Below, piece after piece: positions 31,525 to 43,449 of a stretch of DNA of 64,000 nucleotides. The stretch lies in NCBI RefSeq assembly GCF_028640845.1, contig NC_080542.1:132053580-132117579 (forward strand), given 5' to 3'. The DNA is from Ahaetulla prasina (taxonomy: Eukaryota; Chordata; Lepidosauria; Squamata; Colubridae). The notes under the pieces were generated by a model that was not told the origin of the DNA, searched no databases, and worked only from the letters and a program-made list of their open reading frames with translations. The position numbers and the translations under genes are program-made. Positions within the stretch are counted from its first letter, which is position 1. Each line of letters opens with the position of its first letter.

Positions 31525-31740
31525 TCAACAAATTGCAGCAATAACACCAGCAGAACTGCAAAAACCTGTGCTACTTGAAACACCATATATCTTAAGAAGG
31601 TACTTGGTTGATACCTAGGACGCTGGCAGCAACTTGTATCAACCATCAGTGCCAGTAAATGATACTTACTGAATGATGTATTTTTGTATGTTTAGTTGAC
31701 TGAGTTTCATGTTTAATTAATAAATAATAGTAAATAATAA
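31525..31740 (+). mobile_element. Second R4-like LINE 3' end
   Basis: CAGCAATAACACCAGCAGAA through TACTTGGTTGATACCTAGGA and TGTTTAATTAATAAATAATA match the end of the copy at 55320-55890. It lies directly behind the first R4-like element in the same orientation. Confidence 0.75.
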
Positions 31741-31783
31741 TAATAATAATAATAATAATAATTATTATTATTATTATTTAAAA
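31736..31783 (+). repeat. (AAT)n followed by (ATT)n
   Basis: About nine AAT units then six ATT units, forming a perfect simple-sequence palindrome at the LINE tail. Confidence 0.92.
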
Positions 31784-31789
31784 AAAATC

Positions 31790-32764
31790 TAGTCAGGCTG
31801 AGACAGAGTCCAAACTTAATAGTTTCTTAAATAAATAAATACGACTATTTGTAGTCACATTCTTTGAGGAATCACTTTTATTCGGTCATCCATTGAACTG
31901 ATACAAAATACACTTTCATGGTTTCTACAGCTGACTCTAGAAAGTAACAAAAAGCTAGGTGAAAGAAGAACTGACCTAAACTTCACCTTAAACTTTACCT
32001 GAACCCAAATCAATTACCCATAGTTTTTGCTGGAAGCAGAGAACAAGAAATACTAAAATAGAGCACGCTTCCCCTGCTGTCGTTTAACTTAGCCAAAGTT
32101 AAACTAGAATGAAAAACGTCTACAAAAAAAAACCTTTGTGAGGCTTCCAGCTGAGAGAAATATCAGAAATGAAATAAACACGTTGCTGTTCTGCTTAGTT
32201 ACCTGACACTTAAATTTCCAGATAGATTGATGTAGGGTTTGGAAATCTTCCAACTGTTCCTGCTTCAGGGGAGTCCTTCTAGAGGCTTCTTTCCTCCCTA
32301 TGTTCCCCTATCATTTTTCACTTCTCCTTGGCAGAAATGACAAGATAAATTGTGAGGGAGGAAAAATAATATGGGATTTGGCTTTGATATCTCCCAAACC
32401 CTAGTCGTTTCTTAAATTATGGAGCTGTGCAGAAAATACTTTCATGCTAATTACTATACATTTCTCATTCATAAATAATAAAGCGTCTACAACTTGCTGT
32501 AAAAGACCACCCTGTCCCTCAATCTTCACTTTGTTGACTTCCAGACTTGTAGCAAAGACTACACTCTTTCGCTATTTCTGGTTCTTTTCCTCAGAGGCCA
32601 AGGATTATAATTAAGACTCCAGCCACCATTGCAAAATTGGCACGGGAACCATCTTCTGCCACCACCACCCCAAAAGCCAAATTAAAATTAATAATATAAT
32701 ACTGGCAGTTATTTGGGTAGGGAAAGACTGTGAAATTTGCTGCTCTAACATGAACAATCAGATC
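31790..32764. other. Unassigned stretch
   Basis: No recognised gene or repeat. No ORF of 60 codons or more. Confidence 0.45.
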
Positions 32765-32830
32765 TGGATCTTGGGCCCTTCAACTCTCTTTCAGCTCACC
32801 TTATAGGGTTGTTATTATAGGGAAAATAGG
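32765..32830 (+). mobile_element. SINE fragment (ACA-like), 3' part
   Basis: TCTTTCAGCTCACCTTATAG and GGTTGTTATTATAGGGAAAA resemble the body of the SINE at 48660-48895 (CTCTCAGCCCAACTCACCTC). It is cut by the LINE A tail. Confidence 0.5.
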
Positions 32831-33190
32831 ATATTTATTTATTTATTTATTTATTTATTTATATTTGTCACAACAGTATATATAAGCATAAGCATGAAAT
32901 AACTATACGAATTTGATACAATGAAAGGGAACACTAGGGAATGGTAGGCACGCTGGTGCTCTTATGCACGCCCCTTACAGACCTCTTAGGAATGGGGTGA
33001 GGTCAATAGTAGATAGTTTTTGGTTAAAGTTTTGGGGATTTTGGGAAGAGACCACAGAGTCAGGTAGTGCATTCCAGGCATTAACAACTGTGTTACTGAA
33101 GTCATATTTTCTGCAATCAAGATTGGAGCGGTTCACTTTAAGTTTAAATCTACTGTGTGCTCGTGTATTGTTGTGGTTGAAGTTAGGTGT
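32831..33190 (-). mobile_element. LINE family A, 3' end
   Basis: Forward strand: (TTTA)n tail at 32831-32860, then TTGTCACAACAGTATATATA, GGTAGGCACGCTGGTGCTCT, and RT C-terminal codons in reverse (CAGAGTCAGGTAGTGCATTC). Matches copy 1 at 1-780. 5'-truncated at about 33190. Confidence 0.85.
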
Positions 33191-34108
33191 AAAAAATAAT
33201 AAAGGTGGGATGCAAATAAATAAATCAACATTTTGCAGAAGAATCCTGGCTCAGAATGTTGTCAATTGCTCCATTCTAAGATCCCTCCTTCTTGAGGACA
33301 TGAGTGTACAAAAGCCTCTCTCTTTTTGCCAGAACACACCTAAATTCACACATGTTTATACAATATGAGAAAAGACCAGAAAAAAACATACAAAGAGACC
33401 CATATGTTTTTTCATTACACAGCAGAAAATACAGATGCCTTCTGGTAAAAGTATTAGAAAGAATTCCAAAAGACATGTTCTACACACTTTCCCTAACCTG
33501 TTTCTACTTTTGCTTAAAAATTTTTTTAATACCCAATATCTGAGATCCAATTAAAAATAATATTAATTCTTTGGTATTTGCAAGCTTTTTTTGCCCCCAT
33601 TGGAAAAAATCTACTTCCATAACTTTTGCAGTGAATTCTGTGTCGTAAATGACTTGGACTTAACTACTTGATTAATATGAGAGGAGTAAATGGGTAGTAA
33701 GTGTATTTAGTGATTAACTTTGTTTTGGAAAAAAGAAGAAATACATGGATATTAGATTTTATTGTTTCTGTTGGAGGTTTCCCAGTAATTACATATGTAC
33801 TTTTTAAATTCTGTTTTGAAAACATATAATCAACTCAATGATACTTATATCTATTTTTCTTTTCTTCATATTTTAAGTATTATAAAATCAAACTGATGTT
33901 TATAATATAATTAAAGCTAGCTACTTTTTTTCTTGTAGGCCTAGGTGAACCAGAGAGCCAATCCTTCAAGCTACTTAAATAGATTCTTCTCTCACCCTAA
34001 GAGACAGATGAAGTTTAAAACTTTTCCTAAGCATGAGCTGTTTCTTTCTCCTTACTAATTGATGTAATAGATTTTGTGATGAGTGAGTGAATTTTGCTTT
34101 TATATATA
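33191..34108. other. Unassigned stretch
   Basis: AT-rich; overlapping ORFs at 33276-33550 on both strands have no motif. A (TA)n-like run sits at 34100-34110 next to the LINE B start. Confidence 0.4.
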
Positions 34109-34126
34109 TAGATTCCTTCTAATATC

Positions 34127-36300
34127 ATGTTAAAATGTGTAAACAAGGCATTACGAACTCTAGCTGACCAAATCATGGAGGTTGAAGCCAAATACCCTGA
34201 TTCACTAGCCATTATTTTGGGAGATCTAAACAAGGCAAATTTAAGGAAAAAGCTACCAAAATACTTTCAGCATGTCAATTGTCCCAAGAATACTTAGAGG
34301 CAAGAATACTTTAGACCATTGCTATACAACACTAAAAGATGCTTATCGGTCTTTACCAGGAGCAGCTGTAGGACACTCTGATCATTGCATGATTCACCTT
34401 GTACCTGCTTACAGGCAAAGACTTAAAACCACAAAACCAACAATTAAATCAATGAAGACTTGGACTGAGGAGGGAAAGTTAAAGCTACAGGCTTGCTTTG
34501 ACTGCACTGATTGGAATATTTTTGAAGATACCTCTGCAGACCTGGATGAACTCACAGATACTGTAACACCATATGTCAGCTTCTGTGAAGACCTATGTGT
34601 ACTGACAAGGAACTTGCAAATATACAGTAACAACAAACCTTGGTTCACAGCTAAACTTAAGCAGCTACGTCTTTCCAAAGAAGAAGCCTACAGAAAAGGT
34701 GATAAAATGCTATACAATCAGGCCAGAAATGTATTAACAAGGGAGATCAGAGCAGCAAAAAGAAGCTACTCTGAAAAGCTAAAGAATCAATTCTCAACAA
34801 ATGAACCAGCAAACATGTGGAAATCTCTTAAAAATATCACTGGCTATGGCAAACCTCCTTCCCAGGCTGAAGGAAATAACAATTGGCAAATGACCTGAAT
34901 GTGTTTTACTGCAGGTTTGAAAGGAAACTACAGCCACCTATCTCCACAACCCCCACCTCAGACACACCAACAACAGCCAAGCCTCCTACAACTGACCCCA
35001 TCCCATTGGGTTCAAAACCTCTAGTGATCACAGAAAAGAAAGTGCAAGACCTATTTCACAGAGAAAATCCAGGAAAAGCTCCAGGCCCAGACAAGATAAC
35101 TCCTTCTTGCTTAAAAGTCTGTGCTGACCAATTGGCCCCCATCTTCACCCATATCTTCAATAAACCACTGGGGATGTGCTATGTTCCTTCTTGCTTCAAA
35201 TGCTCTACTATCAAACCAGTTCTAAAGAAGCCCACCATCAAGGTACTGAATGACTACAGACCAGTTACTCTAACATCTGCAGTCATGAAAACCTTTGAAA
35301 AGCTAGTGCTGTCCCACTTGAAAACCATCACAGATCTGCTGTTAGACCCCTTGCAATTTGCATACTGAGGAAATAGATCAACAGATGATGCTGTTAATAT
35401 GTTCTGCACTACATCCTACAACATCTTGAATCTCCAATGCAAGGGTCCTCTTAGTAGACTTTAGTTCAGCACTCAATACTATCATTCCAGATACTCTTCT
35501 AACTAAACAAGCTACAGGTACAACTACTGAACAGACTTGTAAGTGGATCACAAGCTTCCTAACAAACAGGAAGTAGCAGGTGAGGCTAAGCAGAATCTCA
35601 TCAGATACCTGTACAATCAGCACAGGGGCTCCCCAAGGCTGTGTGCTCTCCCCACTCATCTTCTCCCTGTATACCAATGGCTGCATCTCTAATGATCTAT
35701 CTGTTAAACTACTGAAGTTCACAGATGACACAACAGTGAACGATCTAATTTGAGACAGTGATGAATCCACATACAGATGGGAGGTTGAACGACTAGCCTC
35801 ATGGTGCAATTGGAACAATCTGGAACTGAAAACACTCAAAACTATAGAAATGGTGGTAGACTTTAAAAGAAACCCTTCCTTACTTTCACCTCTCAGAATA
35901 CTAAACAACACAGTATCAACAGTAAAAACCTTCAAATTTCTAGGTTCTACCATATTGCAAGATCTAAACTGGACAGCTAACATCCAAAACATCATCAAAA
36001 AGCACAACAAAGAATGCCCAAATTGCCCAACTGCTGATATAGTTCTATAGAGGAATTCTTGACTCTGTCATCTGCACCTCTGTAACAGTCTTGTTTGGTT
36101 TCTGCAACTCAACAAGACAGACTTCAGAGGATAATTAGAACTGCAGAAAGAACAATTGCTACCAACCTGCCTTCCACTGAGGACCTGTATACTGCACAAA
36201 TAAAAAAGAGGGCCGTGAAAATATTTACAGATCCCTCACATCCTGGACATACTCCTATCCTCAATCTTTCAACTCCTACCCTGAAAACGATACTATAGAG
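34127..36300 (+). pseudogene. LINE B endonuclease-RT remnant, several lesions
   Basis: Ordered blocks on the + strand. First is the end of an APE-type endonuclease (ILGDLN near 34212, VGHSDHCMIHL near 34372), then a linker with KPWFTAKLKQLR, RT palm motifs ([21 protein letters not shown] near 35250, an in-frame TGA at 35366-35368, VDFSSALNTI, APQGCVLSPL), and the catalytic box as FTDD (35718-35729) where the sister copy has FADD. It closes with the thumb VETFKFLGS-like motif. Frames shift near 34880, 35440-35530 and 36040. It cannot encode an active enzyme. Confidence 0.85.
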
Positions 36301-36703
36301 CGCTACACACCAGAACAACTAGACACAAGAACAGTTTTTTTCCCGAAGGCCATCACTCTGCTAAACAAATAATTCCCTCAAAACTGTCAAACTATTTACT
36401 AAATCTGCACTACTATTAATCTTCTCATTGTTCCCATTACCCATCTCCTTCCACTTATGACTGTAACTTTGTTGCTTGTATCCTTACAATTTATATTGAT
36501 ATTGAATGTTTCCTGATTGCTTATTTATAGCCTATGACTATCATTAAGTATTCTATCATTAAGTGTTAAATTTGTACTCTATGACTATCATTAAGTGTTG
36601 TAAATGTTGTACCTTGATGAAGGTATTTTTTCTTTTATGTACACAGAGAGCATATGCACCAAGACAAATTCCTTGTGTGTCTAATCACACTTGGCCAATA
36701 GAA

Positions 36704-36766
36704 TTCTATTCTATTCTATTCTATTCTATTCTATTCTATTCTATTCTATTCTATTCTATTCTATTA
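36704..36766 (+). repeat. (ATTCT)n microsatellite, LINE B tail
   Basis: About twelve perfect ATTCT units continuous with the LINE B 3' end. Confidence 0.95.
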
Positions 36767-36779
36767 ATGTAATTTATTA

Positions 36780-37817
36780 TTAATATACAAAGTATGTTTT
36801 ACTTATTTATTTGAATTTATAAGCAGCCCACATCTGACATTCCTTGAATTCAATATATTTCCTTGAAGTTTCCACTGTTTACAACCCTGCATTGTTGAGA
36901 ACTGAACAGTGATTATTACTGACAGTTTTGTGCACTATAAGTACTTTCCTATCCATTAGAGAGCCATTATCCCCTTGTTCGATCAAGGTGAGTATCTGAT
37001 TTTAAAAGTCAGATATTATATGTAGCCTGTTATTTCTAACTGTTTGCCAAGTTAGAAATATCCCAAAGTCAAGCTCCTTATAATTAAAGTACCTGGCAAG
37101 AAATATAACCAGTTCATACTCAGCTGATAGCAGGTAACAGCTGAAAGAAGAAATTACAAACTTCCTTTTTGGAAAGGCGCTCTACAAGTAACACCCTATG
37201 GATTTTGATTTATGTTGGCCTCAATATATAATTCCAAAAGGCCTTTCCTTGTCCTCTAAATCATCCATGGGACACACAGCAGAAATTGCCAATGATAAAG
37301 CAACAACATTTTGAAAGAAGAGAAAAAATATATTCTTGAAGATTCCTCCCTCCTTCCATTCCTCCCTCCCTCCATTCCTCCCTCCCTCCATTCCTCCCTC
37401 CCTCCCTCCATCTTATATGCTACTGTCATAAACTATAGTATGTTGGCCAATTAAAAAAATTGGTTTCTGCACACAAGCAAGGGACGTCAGCCTCATATGT
37501 TAATCTAAGAGGTACTGATTATATTTTGAGAATGGGGATGGGGGTTAGAAGAAAGAAAGGAAGAGACAGAGCTTTTCAATTGAATCTTGACATTAACTTC
37601 AAGTAAGCTGAAGATAATTTACACTGGTAATTGTGTTCTTAATTGGCTAGAGGAAAAAGGTTATTGGAAGTTTAATCTCAAACAGAGGATTGACTTAGAA
37701 TGGTTATACCTTGTTTAATCTTTTTCTTCAAAGACCCAATGCTATCAAAATAAAGCAACGTATCCTGTAAGCAACAACTTCTGGAAGCTACACAGAATTG
37801 TTATTTTATAACAAAAT
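36780..37817. other. Unassigned stretch with a (CTCC)n run
   Basis: A CTCC/ATTCCTCC-type pyrimidine array is at 37347-37412, with CATT interruptions every ~20 bp. No gene or known repeat otherwise. Confidence 0.45.
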
Positions 37818-37825
37818 ATCTATAT

Positions 37826-38220
37826 CAAGGGTGTCAAATTCATGACCCATGGGCCAGATGCAGCCCACAATGTGGTTAGATCTGGCCCGTGGGGCTGTCC
37901 TGGAAACATTGAAGGACTGGCCCCTGGTACCTTGGCCCCAGTCCAGGCGAGCCTGGCACTGATCTACAACTTGGTTGCGGTCATGCAGGCTGGAACCCAG
38001 TAAGCCTTAGATCTGCAGGGCCACCCTGGAGCCAGTGAGGGGCTATCCCACCCCCTTGGTGCACACTGGAGACAATGGATCCCCCAGCCACACCTGGGCC
38101 ACTGCCATGATGGCCATGTCCACCCAGTTGACTGCCATCATCTGGTCGCCACGCCCCCCGCCCCCGAGGTCAACCACAACCCTGATGCGGCCCTCAATAA
38201 AATAAAGTTTGACACCCCTG
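37826..38220 (+). mobile_element. hAT MITE with CAGGGGTGTCAAA ends
   Basis: Begins CAAGGGTGTCAAATTCATGA and ends AAAGTTTGACACCCCTG; 395 bp. Flanking octamers ATCTATAT (37818-37825) and ACCTATAT (38221-38228) match at 7 of 8. Shares ends and part of the interior with 29685-29969. Confidence 0.9.
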
Positions 38221-38454
38221 ACCTATATCAAATTAGTTATTGTTAAACAATGGAAATATCTTGATGATATCTTAATAGTTAGATGATATGATAACATCTT
38301 GTCTATAGCTTTCCTTGAGAACGTTAAGCAAATAAGATCAATTCTGTTAGAAAGGAAAGTAATGAATGGCTGTTCTACAAGGATTGGCTAGATGTTATTA
38401 TTTATATAAGAGATATCTAATAGGCAAATAACCTGGCAACAGCTTGTATAAATG

Positions 38455-39630
38455 TTTTTTTATGGAATTTTTTAAATTTTTTTTTTAAACCAACCACATA
38501 CAATACGTTTTTTGAACAAAATATCAGCCAGGTACACAATCAGATCCAATTCAGTGTCCTCCCACCCTCTTTTATATTTTATCAATATATTTCCCTTCCC
38601 CCCTTTTTAATTTCACTATTTGCAAATCTCTAATATAAAATTCTAATCTGACCCTCTGTCCTGAACTTAACTCTTTAATCAAGTCTAACCCCCCTTTTTT
38701 TGCCCCCTTTCTTATCTCTTCCATCTATATTAGAACTCTATATTCCCATTTACTAATTTCTTTCTTTTCAATCTTTACAACATCAGGTTTTATTTTCCTT
38801 CCCCCCCCTTTTTTTTATCTTTAATCAGTTTTTTTTTAAATTTGCATTTATATCCCACCCTTCTCCGAAGACTCAGGGCGGCTTACACTACGTTAGCAAT
38901 AGTCTTCATCCTATTTGTATATTTATATACAAAGTCAATTTATTGCCCCAATAATCTGGGTCCTCATTTTACCTACCTTATAAAAGATATAAGGCTGAGT
39001 CAACCTTGGGCCTGGTGGGACTAGAACCTGCAGTAATTGCAAGCAGCTGTGTTAATAACAGACTGCATTAGTCTGTTGAGCCACCAGAGCTTCCAAATTG
39101 TCCAAATTCCAGCTTTAATTAAAGGTTCTTTTTTTCCCCTTTTTGTTTAAAGGATCTGGACTTCAATTTCAAAAGTAAAATTTTTGTCAGGTCTTTGGGT
39201 ACTGCTTCCCTTTCTTTTATTCTATTGTATTAATAGTTCTTGTCAATTTAGCCGCTATTCCAGGGTTTTAAAAATTTGTTGCAGATATCAGTTTTGAAGT
39301 GCCTCACCGTGAGCTGGTGTTCACTCACCCGGCTTCAATATTTTGTCCAATTCACCACTTCAACCTCAAGCACGATCTTATGTGGCCGTCCCAACTTTGG
39401 CAGCTTGTAATGGCTGCGGTCCTCATCACTGGGTCGAAGGCTAAAAGGCCGGTGCTGCAGGGAATTTGTAAGTTCCCTGTTTGCTCCAGTGGTTACTTCT
39501 TTCTTCGCTGTCCCTACAGGCCAGCTATGGTCCATGACGGACCCCCATAATGATGGGGATATTTGCGGTCCCCCCAGAGCTCCCAGGATTTGTGACCGTA
39601 TCATTGTGATTCTGGACATGCCTCCCTTGT
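38455..39630. other. Possible L1-like or unclassified repeat, interrupted by a SINE
   Basis: A T-rich start (38457-38500) and C/T-rich low-complexity body, resembling the style of 24490-24770. After the SINE, a GC-richer portion (39290-39630) includes GTGGCCGTCCCAACTTTGGC. Overlapping ORFs at 39299-39550 and 39335-39619 on opposite strands show no motif. It may be the 3' or 5' end of a LINE; I cannot classify it. Confidence 0.3.
38835..39092 (-). mobile_element. tRNA-derived SINE with L2-like 3' tail
   Basis: Second copy of the family at 18128-18395. In + orientation: CTTCTCCGAAGACTCAGGGC, then CAATAATCTGGGTCCTCATT, and a tRNA-like head near GGGACTAGAACCTGCAGTAA and GTTGAGCCACCAGAGCTTC. The head is better preserved than in the first copy. 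Confidence 0.85.
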
Positions 39631-39639
39631 ATAAATGTT

Positions 39640-40329
39640 ATGGACAATTTAAAATATACCAATTCTATGTAATTTTTGAAAAGCAAATACATTTAAAAAT
39701 AAAAATTAAGAAGCTTGTCTAAATAATTTTCTTAGAAAATAGTATGAAATTGTTTTCTGATACCTTCCTCCCAGATTTTTTTTTTGTTTCTATTTAACCT
39801 GCACTTCTTTGATTTCTTATTGGAACATCATTTTTACTCATTATCAGCTACTATACAATTTGTATAAATAGACATGCAATGCCAATGCAAACATATTAAT
39901 TTTCTAAGGGATTGGATTTCCTTAATCTCATAATGTGCATAGTAGGAATTTAAATATTCAAGGATGAGAAAAACTGAACAATAATCATTATAGAATATAG
40001 TTTGAACTTTCATCATTGTAAAGCCTTTTATCCAGAAATATCAAAGCATTTTCTATATATGCATCAATGATTGATTCAGAACAATCCTTTGAGCTTTACC
40101 AAACCTGTTGCTGATGAAGAAAATGAAAATGATGGAAACTTGTGGATTCTTTCCTTGGATTTGTGGATGACATTACATTAAATTTCCTGCAGACTTAAGA
40201 ATAGATCAGTTTGCCTTGTCTTCAGCCAAGACACTCAAGACTGTTGTGAGAACGAAGAGGATTTTTATGCATTCTGCATCTTCATAAAAGATCTGCCATT
40301 CCACAGAAAAGGTGTGAATGTTCCTGCCA
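39640..40329. other. Unassigned stretch
   Basis: AT-rich, no recognised feature. Confidence 0.4.
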
Positions 40330-40337
40330 CATATACA

Positions 40338-40660
40338 CAGTGGTGGGACTTGACTAACTTAACAACTGATTCTCTGGCTGGGTAGGTATGGCCACTTGGT
40401 CATGTGACTGGGTGAGTAACATCACTCATCACACCCAGCCCCACCTCCCAGCTGGTAGGATTCAGCTGGTTGGAGCTAATCCCACCCACTGGCTGGCCCC
40501 ACCCCCATTTTTCAGTCTGTTTTTGGGGCATGCAAAAAGGCCAGCTGATCGTCATGCATGCATGTATGCCGGAAACCCGGAAGAGGAAAGGGTGATGCTG
40601 TGCATGCCAGGCAACATGGCTCTGTGTGCTACTTTGGGCATGCCATCATAGGTTTGCCAT
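40338..40660 (+). mobile_element. hAT element, CAGTGGTGGG family, right end unclear
   Basis: Left end CAGTGGTGGGACTTGACTAA, then TTCTCTGGCTGGGTAGGTAT and GGTCATGTGACTG as in 7300-7669. AATCCCACCCACTG at 40478-40491 could be a right terminus, but the flanks do not match, so either the element is longer or its end is lost. Confidence 0.65.
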
Positions 40661-40664
40661 CATG

Positions 40665-42630
40665 ACCCTAGCTGAATAATACTGAATAAGATTATATGAA
40701 CAATATAAGGTTAAAAAAAATCCTGGTTTTGTCTATATATAAGTGATGGAGAACAACAGAGGACAACTTTGGGTTTCAAAGCTATGTTTTGTGCATTCTT
40801 GTTTATAATAAATGACAGAACTGAAGTAGAAGAAAAGAGGTATAGCACAAAATCTCATCAAAGTAAACATAATGTTCCAGTGGGGACTGTCAAAATATAA
40901 ATGAAGCACAGATGGAATATTATGCAAAGGAGGCATGCAATTTATCTCTTCTAATTTCCATAATTGTTGCATCTAATATGCTGTTACATAAGTACATTCA
41001 AGATGCAGAAGGAGAAGATGACAACCATATCTTGGCTGATTGCCTTCATGATCTAATTTCTTATTTTCAGACATGGTCTGAAGGATGGCATAGCTTTAAA
41101 TGACCTTCCTCTTTTTACTTTGGTAAAAACTGAATTCAGTTCTTGGATTCTGAAATAAGAGATTGCATTCCTTGCAAAATGGGAGCTATATTGGCCTGTA
41201 AAGCTCTGCCACAAATGTCATGCAGGCAGAACTTTAAAACTGAGTTATCATTCTGAAATATTTGCTGACAATATAAGAAAAGGTTTAGAATTTTTCCCTA
41301 TGGACATTTCTCAGGTTGGGTTTATTCAAAATATAACAGGGGAGAGGAAGGGAGGGAGGGAGGGAGGGAGGGAGGGAGGAAGGAAGGAAGGAAGGAAGGA
41401 AGGAAGATTTTTCAAAGAAAACTAATTCCACCATGAGATATTATTCACAGTTTCATGAGAAGTCAGATACATGAATTCCTTTCTCCCACCATGACTCCCT
41501 GCCAGCTTCTAATGCATTACGACCTGCATGAACAACTCAATCTATGGGAATATATTGGAGTCACAAGGCCAGAAATCTTTCACATCAAATCCAGAGTCTG
41601 TAATGTTACTGAATAATCGTTAGGTCACATTACTCACCTAATCACTGTTTGAAGAGTTGAGTTATGGGACAGGCAGAAGGATTCTATGACTAGTTTTTGT
41701 TCTGAACTGTTCTAAATTGCTGAAGTATGAAGGCAGATTTAGACAGCACTGAGTGCGTCACCCTTTTGAGCAAACAAAAAAAAAACCCTCTTCCTTCAGA
41801 CAAAAAGAATTCATTGGCATCTTTCTCTGAATAAAAGCCTTTTCATGTCTAATATGTATGCCAATTTTCTTCTTCGTCTTTTTTCTGGAAATGAAAGAAG
41901 ACATCCAAAATAGCACATTGATATCATCACAGACCCAATAATCTCTGAATGTTGAATGGTGTGTTGCTGGGTCAGATCTTGTCATTATTAAGTATGTTGA
42001 CTGCAAACAATTATGGATATTGTAATGACCTGAAATATCTTAATGCAATTAGTAGCTTATAATGCCCTCCTCCCATCTAGAAAGGTTGGAAACACACTTA
42101 AGCAACAAGGATGGAAGTAGTAAAGTCATACCCTTTATATTTCTTAACAAGGATCTAAAGCTTGGTTTTTCCCCCCTCAGATAGTTTACTACCTTCTGAG
42201 TTCAGTTTAAACAGCAATAAGAATGATCTTCCTGTGGATGTTCCATTTATAAATCAACAATCGTGTGTAGTAATTGTACCTCTGAACTTCCTACAGAAAG
42301 CAATTTTAACTGGGGGATTTCAACTCACAAAGAATGATTAGATCCGATGGCCTATCATTTTCCAATTACTGTATGACTTTATAGATGCAGTCCTATGTAC
42401 ACAAGCCTAGAAGTAAATACCATAGAACACATTTTTTTTTTGTCACAGTAGACATATCAGCAATTGATCTTTGTTATACACAATGGAATCATATCATATG
42501 ACCTTTGAGACAATGTCTTGGAGACCTTAGCACTATCAAAGGTTTTCTTCTTCTTTATTTTTTAGTTGCTCATTTCTTTGTATTTTAGGATGCTAACAAA
42601 TACCACAGATATTCCAGAAATGCATATATC
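40665..42630. other. Unassigned stretch with a GGGA/GGAA array
   Basis: (GGGA)n then (GGAA)n at 41342-41407, about 16 units. No gene signal: short ORFs (40912-41103 and 41758-42006) have no motif. Confidence 0.4.
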
Positions 42631-42639
42631 AAAGAACAA

Positions 42640-43442
42640 AAAACTAACAAATACCATGCATATGTATCTTCAAATTACACAATGCAGAATAAATGTAGAG
42701 AAAAATAAAGTCTTATACTTAGGTAAGAAAAACCAAAAGCACACATATAAACTGGGGGAAACCAGGCTTAATAACAATGAGTATGAGAGGGCTCTTGTGT
42801 CTTAGTGGACAATCAGCTAAATATGAGCCAGCAGTGTGCAGTGGCAGCTAAAAAATCCAATGCAATCCTAAATTGCATTAACAGAGGGATACAATGAAGA
42901 TCTAGTGAGGTACTAATACCACTCTATAAAGCCCTAGTAAGACCACACCTAGAGTACTGCATCCACACTATAAAAAAGATGTTGAGACTCTAGAAAAAGT
43001 GCAGAGGAGAGCAACCAGGATGATTAGGGGACTGGAGGCTAAAACATATGATGAACGGTTACAGGAACTGGGCATGGCTACTCTAGTGAAAAGAAGGACC
43101 AGGGAAGACATGATAATATTGTTCCAATATTTGAGGGGCTGCCACAGAGAGGAGGGGGTCAAGCTGTCTTCCAAAGCACAAGAAGGCCAGACAAGGAATA
43201 ATGGAAACTGACCAAGGAGAGATTCAACCTAGAAATGAGGAGGAACTTTCTGACAGTGAGAGCAATCAACCAATGGAACAGCTTGCCTTCAGAGGTTGTG
43301 GGAGCTTCATCACTTGAGACTTTTAAGAAAAGATTGGATTTCCATTTGTTAGAAATTGCATAGGGTCTCCTGTTTTAGTGGGGAGGGGGGGTTGTACTAG
43401 ATGACCTATAAGATCCCTTCCAACTCTGTTAATCTGTAACAG
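42640..43442 (+). pseudogene. CR1-type LINE, RT C-terminus and 3' end
   Basis: The + strand reads KVLYLGKKNQ, then [10 protein letters not shown] after a stop (TAG at 42804-42806), LIPLYKALVRPHLEYC, KVQRRATRMIRGLEAKTYDE and YLRGCHREEGVKLSSKAQEG, and ends in the 3' terminus GTTGTACTAGATGACCTATA followed by GATCCCTTCCAACTCTG. Frames shift at about 42985 and 43210. This is the RT thumb and C-terminal region of CR1; the catalytic part is absent. The longest CR1 in the window. Confidence 0.85.
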
Positions 43443-43449
43443 ATTAATC

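Larger units (their letters stand above)
34112..36766 (+). mobile_element. LINE family B with (ATTCT)n tail, 5'-truncated
   Basis: A 2.6 kb LINE starting inside the endonuclease region and ending in the conserved terminus CACTTGGCCAATAGAATTCT plus 12 or more ATTCT units. Homologous copies: 4505 (tail only), 49350, 50532 and 58393 (longest). I recall snake CR1/L3-type LINEs with such tails; Rex1-like is the alternative clade. Confidence 0.88.

Noticed and set aside
36600..36772. A gene ending in FYSILFYSIL repeats
   Set aside because: Read-through of the (ATTCT)n LINE tail; the same happens at 50057 and 50632.
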